From positions 1-32,761 of the forward strand of contig RGCW01000007.1 in the NCBI GenBank assembly GCA_009919005.1: a stretch of DNA of 32,761 nucleotides. The letters run 5' to 3'. Of this stretch, positions 15,144 to 23,131 are shown piece after piece. The notes below the pieces were generated by a model. That model was given only the letters and a program-made list of their open reading frames with translations, was not told the origin of the DNA and searched no databases. The translations under genes were made by a program, and so were the position numbers. Source of the DNA: Candidatus Aquidulcis sp. Its GTDB lineage: Bacteria; Chloroflexota; Limnocylindria; Limnocylindrales; Limnocylindraceae. Position 1 is the stretch's first letter. Every line of letters begins with the position of its first letter.

Positions 15144-16001
15144 GTGGAGAGCATTGTTGCTTGGGGCCTGGGCGGTCTCCTCACCGGTCTTCGCGAAGGG
15201 GTCGAAGCGGCGCTTATCGTGGGCATCATCGCCAGCTATCTCGTGAAGACAGGTCGCGCCGATCGGTTGACCAGCGTGTGGATCGGTGTCATCGCAGCAG
15301 TGATCTCGTCAGCGGCCATCGGGCTCGTCGCCTTCGTGGCACTTGGCAGCCTTCAAGGAGCCGCCGAGAAGATCATCGCTGGCACAACCTCGCTTCTCGC
15401 CGTGGTGATCTTGACCTACATGCTCTTCTGGATGCGCAAGCAGGCGGTCTCGATGGGCGCCGACCTACGAAAGGGCGTTGACCGAGCTGTTACGTCGACC
15501 TCAATCGTTGGACTTACACTTCTCGCCTTCACCGCGGTGATCCGAGAGGGGATTGAGACCGCACTCTTCCTGCTCGGGCAGACGACGGCGGCGGCGGGGG
15601 AGGGACTCGCTGTGGTCGCTGGTGCAGTTCTTGGCCTTATCGCGGCCGCGGGCATCGGACTTCTGATCTTCCGCGCTGGACTGCGACTGAACCTCTCCGC
15701 GTTCTTCAACATCACAGGCGCGGCGCTCGTCGTGATCGCCTCTGGACTTCTCTCCTATGGGGTTCATGAATTTATTGAGGTCGGACTCCTGCCAGGCTTG
15801 GTCGCCCCTGTCTACGACATCTCTGCCGTGCTGCCACACACGGAGGGGATCGGGCAATTCCTGCGGGCGATCGTGGGCTACAGCGCCACGCCCGAGTTGA
15901 CGACGCTCCTTGCACAGGGGGCGTATCTGATCTTCGGCCTGCTCTTGTATGTGCGCCCAGTGCGTCGAGCCGCTGCTACCCGAGCTACCGCCACCGCCTG
16001 A
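15144..16001 (+). CDS. FTR1/EfeU family iron permease
   Basis: A 285-residue, seven-helix permease of the oxidase-dependent iron transporter family. Both hallmark REGxE motifs are present: REGVE at residues 17-21 in the first helix and REGIE at 134-138 in the fourth, whose acidic residues carry iron through the membrane. The intracellular loop with FWMRKQAVSMGADLRKGVD between helices is also typical. No EfeO or EfeB partner is next to it, so the iron source step is unknown. The GTG at 15144 is preceded by a purine-rich AGAGGGGG ribosome site; the frame extends upstream to 15069 without homology. The next gene, an ABC ATPase, starts 36 bases after the stop, possibly in the same transcript. Confidence 0.9.
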   Translation: MESIVAWGLGGLLTGLREGVEAALIVGIIASYLVKTGRADRLTSVWIGVIAAVISSAAIGLVAFVALGSLQGAAEKIIAGTTSLLAVVILTYMLFWMRKQAVSMGADLRKGVDRAVTSTSIVGLTLLAFTAVIREGIETALFLLGQTTAAAGEGLAVVAGAVLGLIAAAGIGLLIFRAGLRLNLSAFFNITGAALVVIASGLLSYGVHEFIEVGLLPGLVAPVYDISAVLPHTEGIGQFLRAIVGYSATPELTTLLAQGAYLIFGLLLYVRPVRRAAATRATATA

Positions 16002-16037
16002 TTGGCGCGCGCGAGCGCGACGGGCGATGATTGTCTA

Positions 16038-16787
16038 ATGGCGCACCTGCAGATCCAGGGCCTCTCGCACTCCTTCGGGGAGCGCCTCATATTGCGTAAC
16101 CTCTCACTCTCAATTGCAAGTGGCGAATCGGTGGCACTACTGGGTCCCAACGGTTCGGGGAAATCCACGCTCCTGCGACTGATTGCCGGACTTCTTACCC
16201 CCACGGAGGGGAGCATCATCATTGGTGGCAGTGGCGCAGCCGCGGGGCGACCTGATGTCGGCATCGCCTTTCAAGATCCCCGGCTCCTGCCGTGGCGTAC
16301 GGTCTTGCGTAACGTCACCCTCCCACTTGAGATTGCGGGGGAGGATGAACGAGGCGCTCGAGAGGCCGCTGCGGCGGCGCTGCGGCGTGTTGCCGCCGAC
16401 CTCTTGCACGATCGCAGGCCAGCCGAGATCTCGGGAGGCGAGCGTGGACGTGTGGCGCTCGCACGTGCGCTCGTTCGAGCGCCGTCACTCTTGCTCTTGG
16501 ATGAACCCTTTGCGGCGCTCGATGCGATCACGCGCGCTCGACTCGATGACGAGCTCCCCGAACTGACCGCTGGGGCAGCCACCCTGTTAGTTACACATGA
16601 CGTTGCTGAGGCGCTGCTAGTCGCTGATCGAGTGCTGCTCCTTGACCCAGTCGGCTCGATCTCTGTTGAGGTGCCTGGGCTGCGTAGCCTCCCTCCCGCT
16701 CACCGTCGTAGCGCCCTCCTCTCTGCCGACGGTGCTGCCCGGCAATCGCGCCTCTACGAAGCCCTCGCTGCGGTGGACCATGCGTAG
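16038..16787 (+). CDS. ABC transporter ATPase, NitT/TauT/THI5-associated class
   Basis: A 249-residue ATPase powering uptake. Walker A GPNGSGKST is at residues 36-44, the Q-loop glutamine at 79 (IAFQDPRLLPWRTV, typical of SsuB/TauB/ThiZ-type ATPases), the signature SGGERGR at 132-138, Walker B LLLLDEP at 151-157, and the switch histidine H187. The ATG at 16038 follows a short 36-base gap after the iron permease. The last eight bases overlap the permease gene, so ATPase and permease are translationally linked. Substrate is discussed under the binding protein. Confidence 0.92.
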   Translation: MAHLQIQGLSHSFGERLILRNLSLSIASGESVALLGPNGSGKSTLLRLIAGLLTPTEGSIIIGGSGAAAGRPDVGIAFQDPRLLPWRTVLRNVTLPLEIAGEDERGAREAAAAALRRVAADLLHDRRPAEISGGERGRVALARALVRAPSLLLLDEPFAALDAITRARLDDELPELTAGAATLLVTHDVAEALLVADRVLLLDPVGSISVEVPGLRSLPPAHRRSALLSADGAARQSRLYEALAAVDHA

Positions 16788-17532
16788 GTTCTTGCGGCTC
16801 TCTCCGCTCCTTCTTGCAGCGATGCTGATCTCCATCTGGGAGGTCGGTGTGCGCGTTGCGGCGGTGCCGACCTTTATCCTGCCAACACCCTCGGCGATCC
16901 TGGTGCGATTCGCAGCGGCGTGGGCAGATGGAACGATGGTTCGGCACCTCGTGCCGACCGTCATCGAAGTGACGATCGGAGGATTCATCGGAGGGGGAGC
17001 GGGTCTCGCCCTCGGTATCGTTCTCGGCCTTTCGGGTGCCGCTCGTCGCGTTGTCAGCCCCTATCTCGTCGCTGCACAATCGACGCCAATTCTTGCTCTC
17101 GGACCCGTTCTTGTGCTCTGGTTCGGACCAGGCCTTGCCGCGAAGATCGCCGTCTGCGCGTTGATCACCCTCTTCCCTGTGGCGATTGCGACCTTAGTGG
17201 CGATCCGTGATGTTGAGCCGGGGACGATTGAACTGATGAGCTCGCTCGGTGCATCACGTTGGCAGAGCCTTCGCTACGCGCGACTGCCTGGTGCGCGCGC
17301 GGGGATCTTTGCTGGTGCCCGCGTCGCAGCGACGCTTGCCGTGGTTGGTGCGATCGTCGGAGAGTGGCTAGGCGGCAGCGCTGGGTTGGGCATCCTTCTC
17401 AATCTCGCTCGAGGTTCACTCTTTGACACTCCGTTGCTCTTCGCTGATCTTCTGCAGATTGCGATCCTTGGCATGAGCGCGTATGCGCTCGTGCTTTGGA
17501 TGGAACGGGTAACATCGCGGTCAACCGCGTGA
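16780..17532 (+). CDS. ABC transporter permease, NitT/TauT/THI5-associated class
   Basis: A 250-residue permease of the SsuC/TauC/ThiX type. It has about six hydrophobic segments, begins with the LPTPSAILVRF motif characteristic of the family, and carries the EAA coupling loop ELMSSLGASRWQSLRYARLPGA near residues 150-170. The start is the ATG at 16780, inside the end of the ATPase gene. An upstream in-frame ATG at 16642 would add 46 residues that are out of frame with any homology. The downstream lipoprotein gene begins 30 bases after the stop. Confidence 0.9.
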   Translation: MRRFLRLSPLLLAAMLISIWEVGVRVAAVPTFILPTPSAILVRFAAAWADGTMVRHLVPTVIEVTIGGFIGGGAGLALGIVLGLSGAARRVVSPYLVAAQSTPILALGPVLVLWFGPGLAAKIAVCALITLFPVAIATLVAIRDVEPGTIELMSSLGASRWQSLRYARLPGARAGIFAGARVAATLAVVGAIVGEWLGGSAGLGILLNLARGSLFDTPLLFADLLQIAILGMSAYALVLWMERVTSRSTA

Positions 17533-17562
17533 CGGCAGCCGACATATCTGAAGGGGTGAAGT

Positions 17563-18597
17563 GTGCGTAGAACTCTGGCGGTGCTGATCAGCGCGGCAAC
17601 ACTGATTGTGGCTGGTTGCTCGACGGGCGCCACACCCTCGCCCTCGTCTACCGCCTCACCCTCGATCTCACCATCTGCGGTCAAACTCACCGTCGGCCTT
17701 GGCTACATACCGGGTGTGCAGTTTGCCCCGTTCTATCTCGCACAACAGAGTGGAGCGTATGCCGCAGCGGGGCTAGATGTTACGTTGCAAAACCAGATTG
17801 ACCCCGATCTCATCAGCTTGGTAGGAAGCGGCGGGCTCGACCTTGCGCTCGCGGATGGCACCAGCATGATCCCCGCTGTTTCGCAGGGCATCCCTGTGCG
17901 GTATCTGGCGACGATATACGGCGTGCTCCCCAACGTGGTCATTGCGCGCACCGACGCTGGGATCCTGAGTCCAGCGGACCTGGCGGGGAAGCGGGTCGGT
18001 ACTCCTGGTCAGTATGGTTCGGGTTACCTCACCCTGCTCGGCATCCTCAGCGAAGCGTCGCTCAGTGTTGGAGATGTCTCACTTGACCTCTATCCCGACT
18101 TTGGTCAGACGCAGGCACTCATCAGTGGTGCCGCTGATGCGACGACGGGATATGCAAACAACGATCTGATCCAAGCGAAGGCGGCTGGGGTAGAGGTTGA
18201 AGTGTTCTACGCCTCGGCAGCAGCACCGTTTGCGGGTCCAGGGCTGATCTCCTCGCCAGCGACCATCGAAAAGAAACGTGACGCGATTCGGGCGTTTATT
18301 GCCGCCACACTCGAAGCGATGCGTCAGATCGCCGCAGACCCAGAGATCGGCGTCGCTGCTGCAGCGCAAGTCGTTCCTGAGGTTGTCGCCACTGACGCGG
18401 CCCGTGCAAACTCGCTCGCCGTCATGAAGGCCACGGTTGACGTGTGGGCTGGCCCCCTGCAGGAGAGTGCTGGCTATGGCGCGATCAGTCTCGAAGCCTG
18501 GGACACCTCAATTGCCTTCATGAGATCTATCCCCGGGCAGCAGGTCCTCGATGGGCTCAAAGCGAGTGACATCGTTGATGGCTCGCTTCTCCCGTAG
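17563..18597 (+). CDS. THI5/NMT1-like substrate-binding lipoprotein
   Basis: A 344-residue lipoprotein with a signal peptide and lipobox VAGC (C19), then a Ser/Pro-rich linker. The mature protein begins LTVGLGYIPGVQFAPFYLAQQSGAYAAAGL, the family start of NMT1/THI5-like binding proteins, and continues with GLDLALADGTSMIPAVSQGIPVRYLA and LAGKRVGTPGQYGSGY. Known relatives bind thiamine pyrimidine precursors (ThiY) or, in Chloroflexus, riboflavin (RibY); related NitT/TauT proteins bind nitrate or sulfonates. The sequence alone does not settle the ligand; the start resembles ThiY/RibY most. There is no room for a TPP or FMN riboswitch directly upstream. The GTG at 17563 has AAGGGG about nine bases before it. 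Confidence 0.85.
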   Translation: MRRTLAVLISAATLIVAGCSTGATPSPSSTASPSISPSAVKLTVGLGYIPGVQFAPFYLAQQSGAYAAAGLDVTLQNQIDPDLISLVGSGGLDLALADGTSMIPAVSQGIPVRYLATIYGVLPNVVIARTDAGILSPADLAGKRVGTPGQYGSGYLTLLGILSEASLSVGDVSLDLYPDFGQTQALISGAADATTGYANNDLIQAKAAGVEVEVFYASAAAPFAGPGLISSPATIEKKRDAIRAFIAATLEAMRQIAADPEIGVAAAAQVVPEVVATDAARANSLAVMKATVDVWAGPLQESAGYGAISLEAWDTSIAFMRSIPGQQVLDGLKASDIVDGSLLP

Positions 18598-18601
18598 TTG
18601 A

Positions 18602-19372
18602 TTAGACGAGCGGCCAGGGGAGGGGGGGCCAATCAGGAGTTGGCTCTGGAAAGCGGTCCGCTGCGCGGAGCGTGGAGAGGCGCTGAAGCAGCGCCTCAAT
18701 CTCCGTCGCATGCAGGAGTGGTGCGAGCGTTGCCCGAAGTGTTCCACCTACGCTGAGCATCTGTAGACCTCTGGTAAGGGCGTCGCGCTCCTCGTCGGAG
18801 AACGGCTCACCTCTCCAAGCCCACAGAACGGTGCGCAGCTTTGGTTCCGTCGAGAACGTTACGCCGTGGTCGACGCCAAGGACCCGACCATCGGCGAGCG
18901 GCAAGATATGCCCACCCTTGCGGTCACCGTTGTTGATAATCGCGTCAAAGAGGGCAAGGCGGCGCAGCACGTCATTGGACGTATTGACAAGGTCAACAGC
19001 GCGCTGCACCCCTTCATGCTGAATCCATAACTGCACGGCGCCTTCACCTGCAGGGCCATCGCGCAAGATAGTTGGTGGCACAACCCCTAATGCGAGCACA
19101 TCGCTGACGAGGTAGGCGGCAACTTCGCGAGCGGCGAGACTCCCCTCTGGAAAGTCCCAGAGGGGTAGCTCCCCGCGCGTCGGCTTGTAGATCACTTGAA
19201 GGCCGCTGGTGATCTCGCAGAGGAAACTGGCGTTGCTCGCCTCGGCGATGCGACCAATCGGCCGAAGGTCAGGGGAGTCGTGCATCATCTGAAGCGCGTC
19301 AACGAAGGTGATGCTCCCGGTTGCGGTCGGGAGTGGCCCGCGCCAATCCGGGTTCGCGTGGAGTTCGGGCAC
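18602..19372 (-). CDS. SCO1664-family protein, PI3/4-kinase-like fold
   Basis: A 256-residue protein of the SCO1664 family, which has a phosphatidylinositol-3/4-kinase or HipA-like core. Kinase-type motifs are all present: the nucleotide-binding lysine K63 in IYKPTRGELPLWDFP, E83 in AAREVAAYLVSD, the catalytic-loop equivalent INNGDRKGGHIL with D150, and the metal-binding VDHG with D168. Phosphotransfer activity is therefore plausible but has not, to my knowledge, been established. It is the last gene of an operon with the DUF3090 and phosphatase genes, a trio that travels together in Actinobacteria and Chloroflexota. The GTG at 19372 is one base behind the DUF3090 stop. Confidence 0.87.
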   Translation of the reverse strand: MPELHANPDWRGPLPTATGSITFVDALQMMHDSPDLRPIGRIAEASNASFLCEITSGLQVIYKPTRGELPLWDFPEGSLAAREVAAYLVSDVLALGVVPPTILRDGPAGEGAVQLWIQHEGVQRAVDLVNTSNDVLRRLALFDAIINNGDRKGGHILPLADGRVLGVDHGVTFSTEPKLRTVLWAWRGEPFSDEERDALTRGLQMLSVGGTLRATLAPLLHATEIEALLQRLSTLRAADRFPEPTPDWPPLPWPLV

Positions 19373-19373
19373 C

Positions 19374-19931
19374 TCAGTTCAGCAGGGCGGCTTTGCGGGT
19401 ACAGCGATGGCCACGTGGGTCTAGGGGAACTCCACAGTTTGGACAGATCGGTCGGCCCGCCGCGGCAAGCTGTAGCGCGTTTTCGGCGAACTCTAGGGCT
19501 GACGAGACGCTGAGAGAGACGCGCAAGACGTCGGGCCCCTCGGGTGAATCGTTGATGGGGGGCGGGGCACCCGCATCCTCAAGCGTCATGTCATCGCGAA
19601 ACTCGAGGATAAGTCTCAAGAGCGCAGGGTCCCACGCTAGAGCGATCGTCCCGACACGAAACTCCGCGGTGAAGGGTTCTGCAAGCGCAGGAAGCTTGCG
19701 CGGGAGGGGGAGTGACACCTGTGGCAGTTGCACGCTGCCACCTTCGCTGAGGTCTTTTAGCATCTCGACGATCCTGCGTGCGAGTACGGCGATCTGACTC
19801 TTCTCCACAACTACCGTCGCTGCGATCCCACCGCCGATCGCTTGGAGGTGGAAGACTCGTTGGCCAGGTTCACCAATGGCGCCAGCAATGAACTGGTCTG
19901 GCGGGTCGAAGCGGATGATTCGCCGCGACAT
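19374..19931 (-). CDS. DUF3090 family protein with C-terminal zinc ribbon
   Basis: A 185-residue protein of the DUF3090 family, function unknown. It opens with the family pattern IIRFDPPDQFIAGAIGEPGQRVFHLQA, and the C-terminus carries CPNCGVPLDPRGHRCTR, a knuckle with two cysteines and a His-x-Cys that probably binds zinc. The middle contains a hydrophobic beta-sheet region (FRVGTIALAWDPALLRLILEF). No catalytic motif is visible. Its start overlaps the phosphatase stop by one base, and its stop is one base from the SCO1664-family start, so the three proteins are made together, probably at matched levels. Confidence 0.88.
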   Translation of the reverse strand: MSRRIIRFDPPDQFIAGAIGEPGQRVFHLQAIGGGIAATVVVEKSQIAVLARRIVEMLKDLSEGGSVQLPQVSLPLPRKLPALAEPFTAEFRVGTIALAWDPALLRLILEFRDDMTLEDAGAPPPINDSPEGPDVLRVSLSVSSALEFAENALQLAAAGRPICPNCGVPLDPRGHRCTRKAALLN

Positions 19932-20614
19932 CAGCCTTCGCCGCGCAGTCGCCCGAGGAGTGATGGTCGTTTTGGCTGATCGACGAGGCCCGCGCCCGCA
20001 CCCTCTGCGGAGAGGTTGACACGCACGACAGTTGGTCGCTCGCCGCTATATCGAATGACCGTGATGCTCGCAGGGTCAACTGAGATTCGCTGGAAGAGAT
20101 CGAGTGGCGTGCCGAGTGCATCGGCCACGATCGCTTTGATGATGTCGCCATGGCTGGCGCAGAGCCACGTCTCGTCGCTCTTGAAGCGTGCATCGATCTC
20201 GCGCACCGCCTCAACCGCTCGCGCCGCTGCGGCGCGCAACGACTCTCCGTTTGGGAAGGTCATCGCGGAAGGCTGGCGCTGCACCGTGCTCCAGAGCGGA
20301 TCTTTCATCAAGGTACGCAGCTCTCTCCCTGACCAGTCGCCGTACTCCACCTCAGTGAGTCGCTCATCCACGACGATGTCAGGGCGAGATTTTACGCTCG
20401 GTCCACGCATCGAACGTACCGCCTCTGCAGTTTCGATGCAGCGCTGCATCGGGGACGAGATGATGCCCGCGATCTGCACGGCGCTCAACGCTTCGGCCAG
20501 AGTCGCCGCCTCTCTCCGTCCGGCGGGACTCAGCGGGATCCCCTTGATGCGGCCACTGAGCTTGATGCCCGTCTCGGCAGTTCGAGCGTGACGGACAAGG
20601 ATCAGTCGCGCCAT
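19931..20614 (-). CDS. MSMEG_4193-type histidine phosphatase
   Basis: A 227-residue member of the histidine phosphatase (phosphoglycerate mutase-like) superfamily. It begins LILVRHARTAET, with the phospho-accepting histidine H9; most relatives read RHG, here RHA. Other marks are GIPLSPAGRREA, ISSPMQRCIETAEAV, the acid E in LTEVEYGDWSG, and the second histidine in CASHGD. The form and neighbours match the MSMEG_4193 subfamily, whose substrate is unknown. It is the first of three tightly overlapping genes and starts three bases downstream of the phosphofructokinase stop, so it belongs to the same transcript. Confidence 0.87.
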   Translation of the reverse strand: MARLILVRHARTAETGIKLSGRIKGIPLSPAGRREAATLAEALSAVQIAGIISSPMQRCIETAEAVRSMRGPSVKSRPDIVVDERLTEVEYGDWSGRELRTLMKDPLWSTVQRQPSAMTFPNGESLRAAAARAVEAVREIDARFKSDETWLCASHGDIIKAIVADALGTPLDLFQRISVDPASITVIRYSGERPTVVRVNLSAEGAGAGLVDQPKRPSLLGRLRGEG

Positions 20615-20617
20615 CAG

Positions 20618-21676
20618 CTAGTCAAAGTGCTGAAAGAGTGGCGGATAACTCATGTCAATGGAGCGATTCTTGCCACCCACCTCGGCGAGTGGCACCTCAA
20701 CGATTGCGCCGGCGCGGAGCGCCACCATCACGCCAACGCGCCCAGCCTCCAGGGCCTCAACCGCGGCGACACCGTAGCGCGTGCCGAGCACTCGGTCAGC
20801 AGCGGTAGGGGCTCCACCCCGTTGCAGGTGACCGAGGCGAGTGCAGCGAACCTCAAGCCCCGTTCGCTCTTCAAGGATCGTCGCGAGTGCGTCGCCGACC
20901 GCCACCTTGTCGAGTCGTGGGTGACCAAACTCGTCGAGGGGGACTGAGGTTGCCACCGCACCGGCGGCTGGGAGTTTCACGCCCTCGGATACGACGATGA
21001 TGGAGCTACCGTCACCGATCGTTCGACGAACCTTGAGCGCTGCGACGAGGTCGTCGAGGGCAGCCGCGGAGAATTCAACTTCGGGGATCAAGATCGAGTG
21101 TGCGCCACCGGCGATCCCACCCCATGCCGCAACCCAGCCAGCGTCCCGGCCCATCACCTCAACTACCGCGACACGGTGGTGTGATGCGGTCGTTGTTGCG
21201 ATGCGATCGATCGCCTCCGTCACGATGTTTGCGGCGGTGTCAAAGCCGAGGCACCCTTCGGTACCCCAGACGTCGTTATCCATCGTCTTCGGAATCGCAT
21301 TGACCGCTGCGCCACGCTGGGCGAGCCCTGCAGCGACGGAGAGGGTGTCGTCGCCACCAATGGCGATGAGAGCATCGAGACCGAGGGCACGCATGTTCGT
21401 TTCGGCAGCGTCGAGACCGCCTTCACGCTTTAACAAGTTGGTTCTACTTGAGCCAAGCATCGTCCCCCCTTGGGCATGCACGCCGTGAACAGCTGCTCGA
21501 TCAAGTGGCCGCGTGAGTGGAGCGCCGACGGTCGCGAGCCCCCTCCAGCCGTCAAGGATTCCCACCACCGCATGCCCACCGCCGGTCGCGCGGTGCACAA
21601 CGGCTCGAATCGCGGGGTTTAAGCCTGGGCAGTCACCGCCGCCAGTGAGGACACCGATCTTCATCGGCCGACTCAT
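20618..21676 (-). CDS. 6-phosphofructokinase, probably pyrophosphate-dependent
   Basis: A 352-residue phosphofructokinase of the PfkA family. It starts IGVLTGGGDCPGLNPAIRA, followed by GGDDTLSVA at 107-115, IPKTMDNDV (129-135, with catalytic D133), EVMGRDAGWVA, and a C-terminal LGHLQRGGAPTAADR. Two positions that separate the phosphoryl donors, 104 and 124 in E. coli numbering, are Asp (D110) and Lys (K130) here. ATP enzymes of the E. coli type have Gly at both; Asp plus Lys is the pyrophosphate signature. The enzyme would then also work toward fructose-6-phosphate. The ATG at 21676 overlaps the fumarase stop by four bases. Confidence 0.88.
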   Translation of the reverse strand: MSRPMKIGVLTGGGDCPGLNPAIRAVVHRATGGGHAVVGILDGWRGLATVGAPLTRPLDRAAVHGVHAQGGTMLGSSRTNLLKREGGLDAAETNMRALGLDALIAIGGDDTLSVAAGLAQRGAAVNAIPKTMDNDVWGTEGCLGFDTAANIVTEAIDRIATTTASHHRVAVVEVMGRDAGWVAAWGGIAGGAHSILIPEVEFSAAALDDLVAALKVRRTIGDGSSIIVVSEGVKLPAAGAVATSVPLDEFGHPRLDKVAVGDALATILEERTGLEVRCTRLGHLQRGGAPTAADRVLGTRYGVAAVEALEAGRVGVMVALRAGAIVEVPLAEVGGKNRSIDMSYPPLFQHFD

Positions 21677-23076
21677 CGAGTTGGACCCGTCATGTTTTCA
21701 GGTCGTACGACCTCGTCAAACTGCTCGGCGCCGACGTACCCGAGAGCGAGCGCCGACTCACGAAGGGTCCCACCGCTGGCATGCGCATGTTTGGCGATCT
21801 CGGCCGCCTTGTCGTAGCCGATGATCGGCGTGAGCGCGGTCACCAACATCAGCGAAGTGTTGAGTAGCTCGGTGATGCGTTCCTCATTCGGCTCGGCGCC
21901 GGCGAGGCAGTGATCCGCGAACGAGCGTGCTGCATCTCCCAGCAGTTGGATTTCGGAGAGAAGGTTGAGTGCGATCAGCGGCTTAAACACGTTGAGTTGG
22001 AAGTTTCCTTGACTTGCCGCAAATGCGATCGCCGCATCAAGCCCGAAAACCTGCACACAGACCATGGTCAGCGCCTCCGCCTGCGTTGGGTTGACCTTCC
22101 CCGGCATGATCGACGAGCCAGGCTCGTTTTCTGGAATGCGGAGTTCGCCTAGGCCAGCGCGTGGACCAGAGGCGAGCCACCGTACATCGTTTGCCAGCTT
22201 CATCAGCGTTGCGGCAGCGGTGCGCAGTGCAGCTGAAGTTGCAAGCGTCGGCTCTTGCCCCGCGAGCGCAGCAAATTTGTCTGGCGCGCTGGTGAATCGT
22301 TCGCCCGTGAGCCTGGAGATCTCCTGCGCCGCTCGATCACCAAACTCAGGATGGGCGTTCAATCCGGTGCCGACCGCGGTTCCTCCGATGGCGAGGTCTC
22401 GCAACTCGCCCTGTGCCGCCTCAATGCGTGCGATGTCGTTTGCGAGGGCGGTGCCATGGGCGCCGAACTCTTGACCCAGTGTTAGCGGCACCGCATCTTG
22501 CAGATGCGTGCGTCCAATCTTTGTGATCGTGGACCAGGCTGCGGACTTCTCACTAATTACGGAGTGCAGGTGGCGAAGCGAGGGGAGGAGCCTTGTTCCA
22601 ATGGCGAGCGTTGCGGCAATGTGGATCGCGCTAGGAAACGCGTCATTTGATGATTGCGAAAGGTTCACATCGTCGTTCGGATGGATGGGGCTCTTCCCCC
22701 CACGCGTCCCCGTCGCCTGCTCGTTAGCGATCGAGGCGATCACCTCATTCACATTCATGTTGCTCTGCGTGCCCGAGCCGGTTTGCCACGTTGAGAGTGG
22801 GAACTCATTATCAGCGCGACCACTTCGGACTACCTCAGCCGCGGTAACGATGAGCTTCGCCTTATCGCTCGCGAGTAGTCCGAGGGTGGCGTTGACGCTC
22901 GCGGCGGCACTCTTGATTGTTGCGAGGGCGTGGATCACGTCGATCGGCATGGGGTTGTTGCCGATGGCGAAAAGCGCTCGGGAACGAGCGGTTTGAGCCC
23001 CCCAGTGGTGGTCCGCAGGAACGTCGATCTCACCGAAGGAGTCACGCTCCTTGCGAGTACCCTTTGTGTCGGTCAT
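21673..23076 (-). CDS. fumC: Class II fumarate hydratase
   Basis: A 467-residue fumarase, interconverting fumarate and malate in the TCA cycle. It shows GEIDVPADHHWGAQTARS, WQTGSGTQSNMNVNEV, HPNDDVNLSQSSNDAFPSA, the catalytic GRTHLQDAVPLTLGQE, and the superfamily signature GSSIMPGKVNP. These place it in FumC rather than aspartase or argininosuccinate lyase. The frame is open to 23139, but the ATG at 23076 has GGAGG about nine bases upstream and starts just before the homologous part. First gene of the operon with phosphofructokinase and the three-gene unit. Confidence 0.95.
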   Translation of the reverse strand: MTDTKGTRKERDSFGEIDVPADHHWGAQTARSRALFAIGNNPMPIDVIHALATIKSAAASVNATLGLLASDKAKLIVTAAEVVRSGRADNEFPLSTWQTGSGTQSNMNVNEVIASIANEQATGTRGGKSPIHPNDDVNLSQSSNDAFPSAIHIAATLAIGTRLLPSLRHLHSVISEKSAAWSTITKIGRTHLQDAVPLTLGQEFGAHGTALANDIARIEAAQGELRDLAIGGTAVGTGLNAHPEFGDRAAQEISRLTGERFTSAPDKFAALAGQEPTLATSAALRTAAATLMKLANDVRWLASGPRAGLGELRIPENEPGSSIMPGKVNPTQAEALTMVCVQVFGLDAAIAFAASQGNFQLNVFKPLIALNLLSEIQLLGDAARSFADHCLAGAEPNEERITELLNTSLMLVTALTPIIGYDKAAEIAKHAHASGGTLRESALALGYVGAEQFDEVVRPENMTGPTR

Positions 23077-23114
23077 CTCCGCCTCCGATACGGGCGCTGC
23101 GCGCCGCTGCCGTA

Positions 23115-23124
23115 AGTGTAGGAT
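23115..23124. promoter_or_regulatory. Overlapping divergent -10 boxes (fumC operon / hydrolase)
   Basis: On the minus strand TACACT (23120-23115) would begin a fumC message with a leader of about 30 bases and a GGAGG ribosome site. On the plus strand TAGGAT (23119-23124) lies seven bases before the hydrolase ATG, giving a leaderless message. The two boxes overlap by two bases. The fumC leader also contains the inverted repeat GGCGC-TGC-GCGCC at 23093-23105. Confidence 0.45.
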
Positions 23125-23131
23125 CCCACGC

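Noticed and set aside
17533-17562. TPP or FMN riboswitch before the THI5-like binding protein
   Set aside because: The gap is 30 bases, and the gap before the ATPase gene is 36 bases; neither can hold an aptamer of 80-150 bases.
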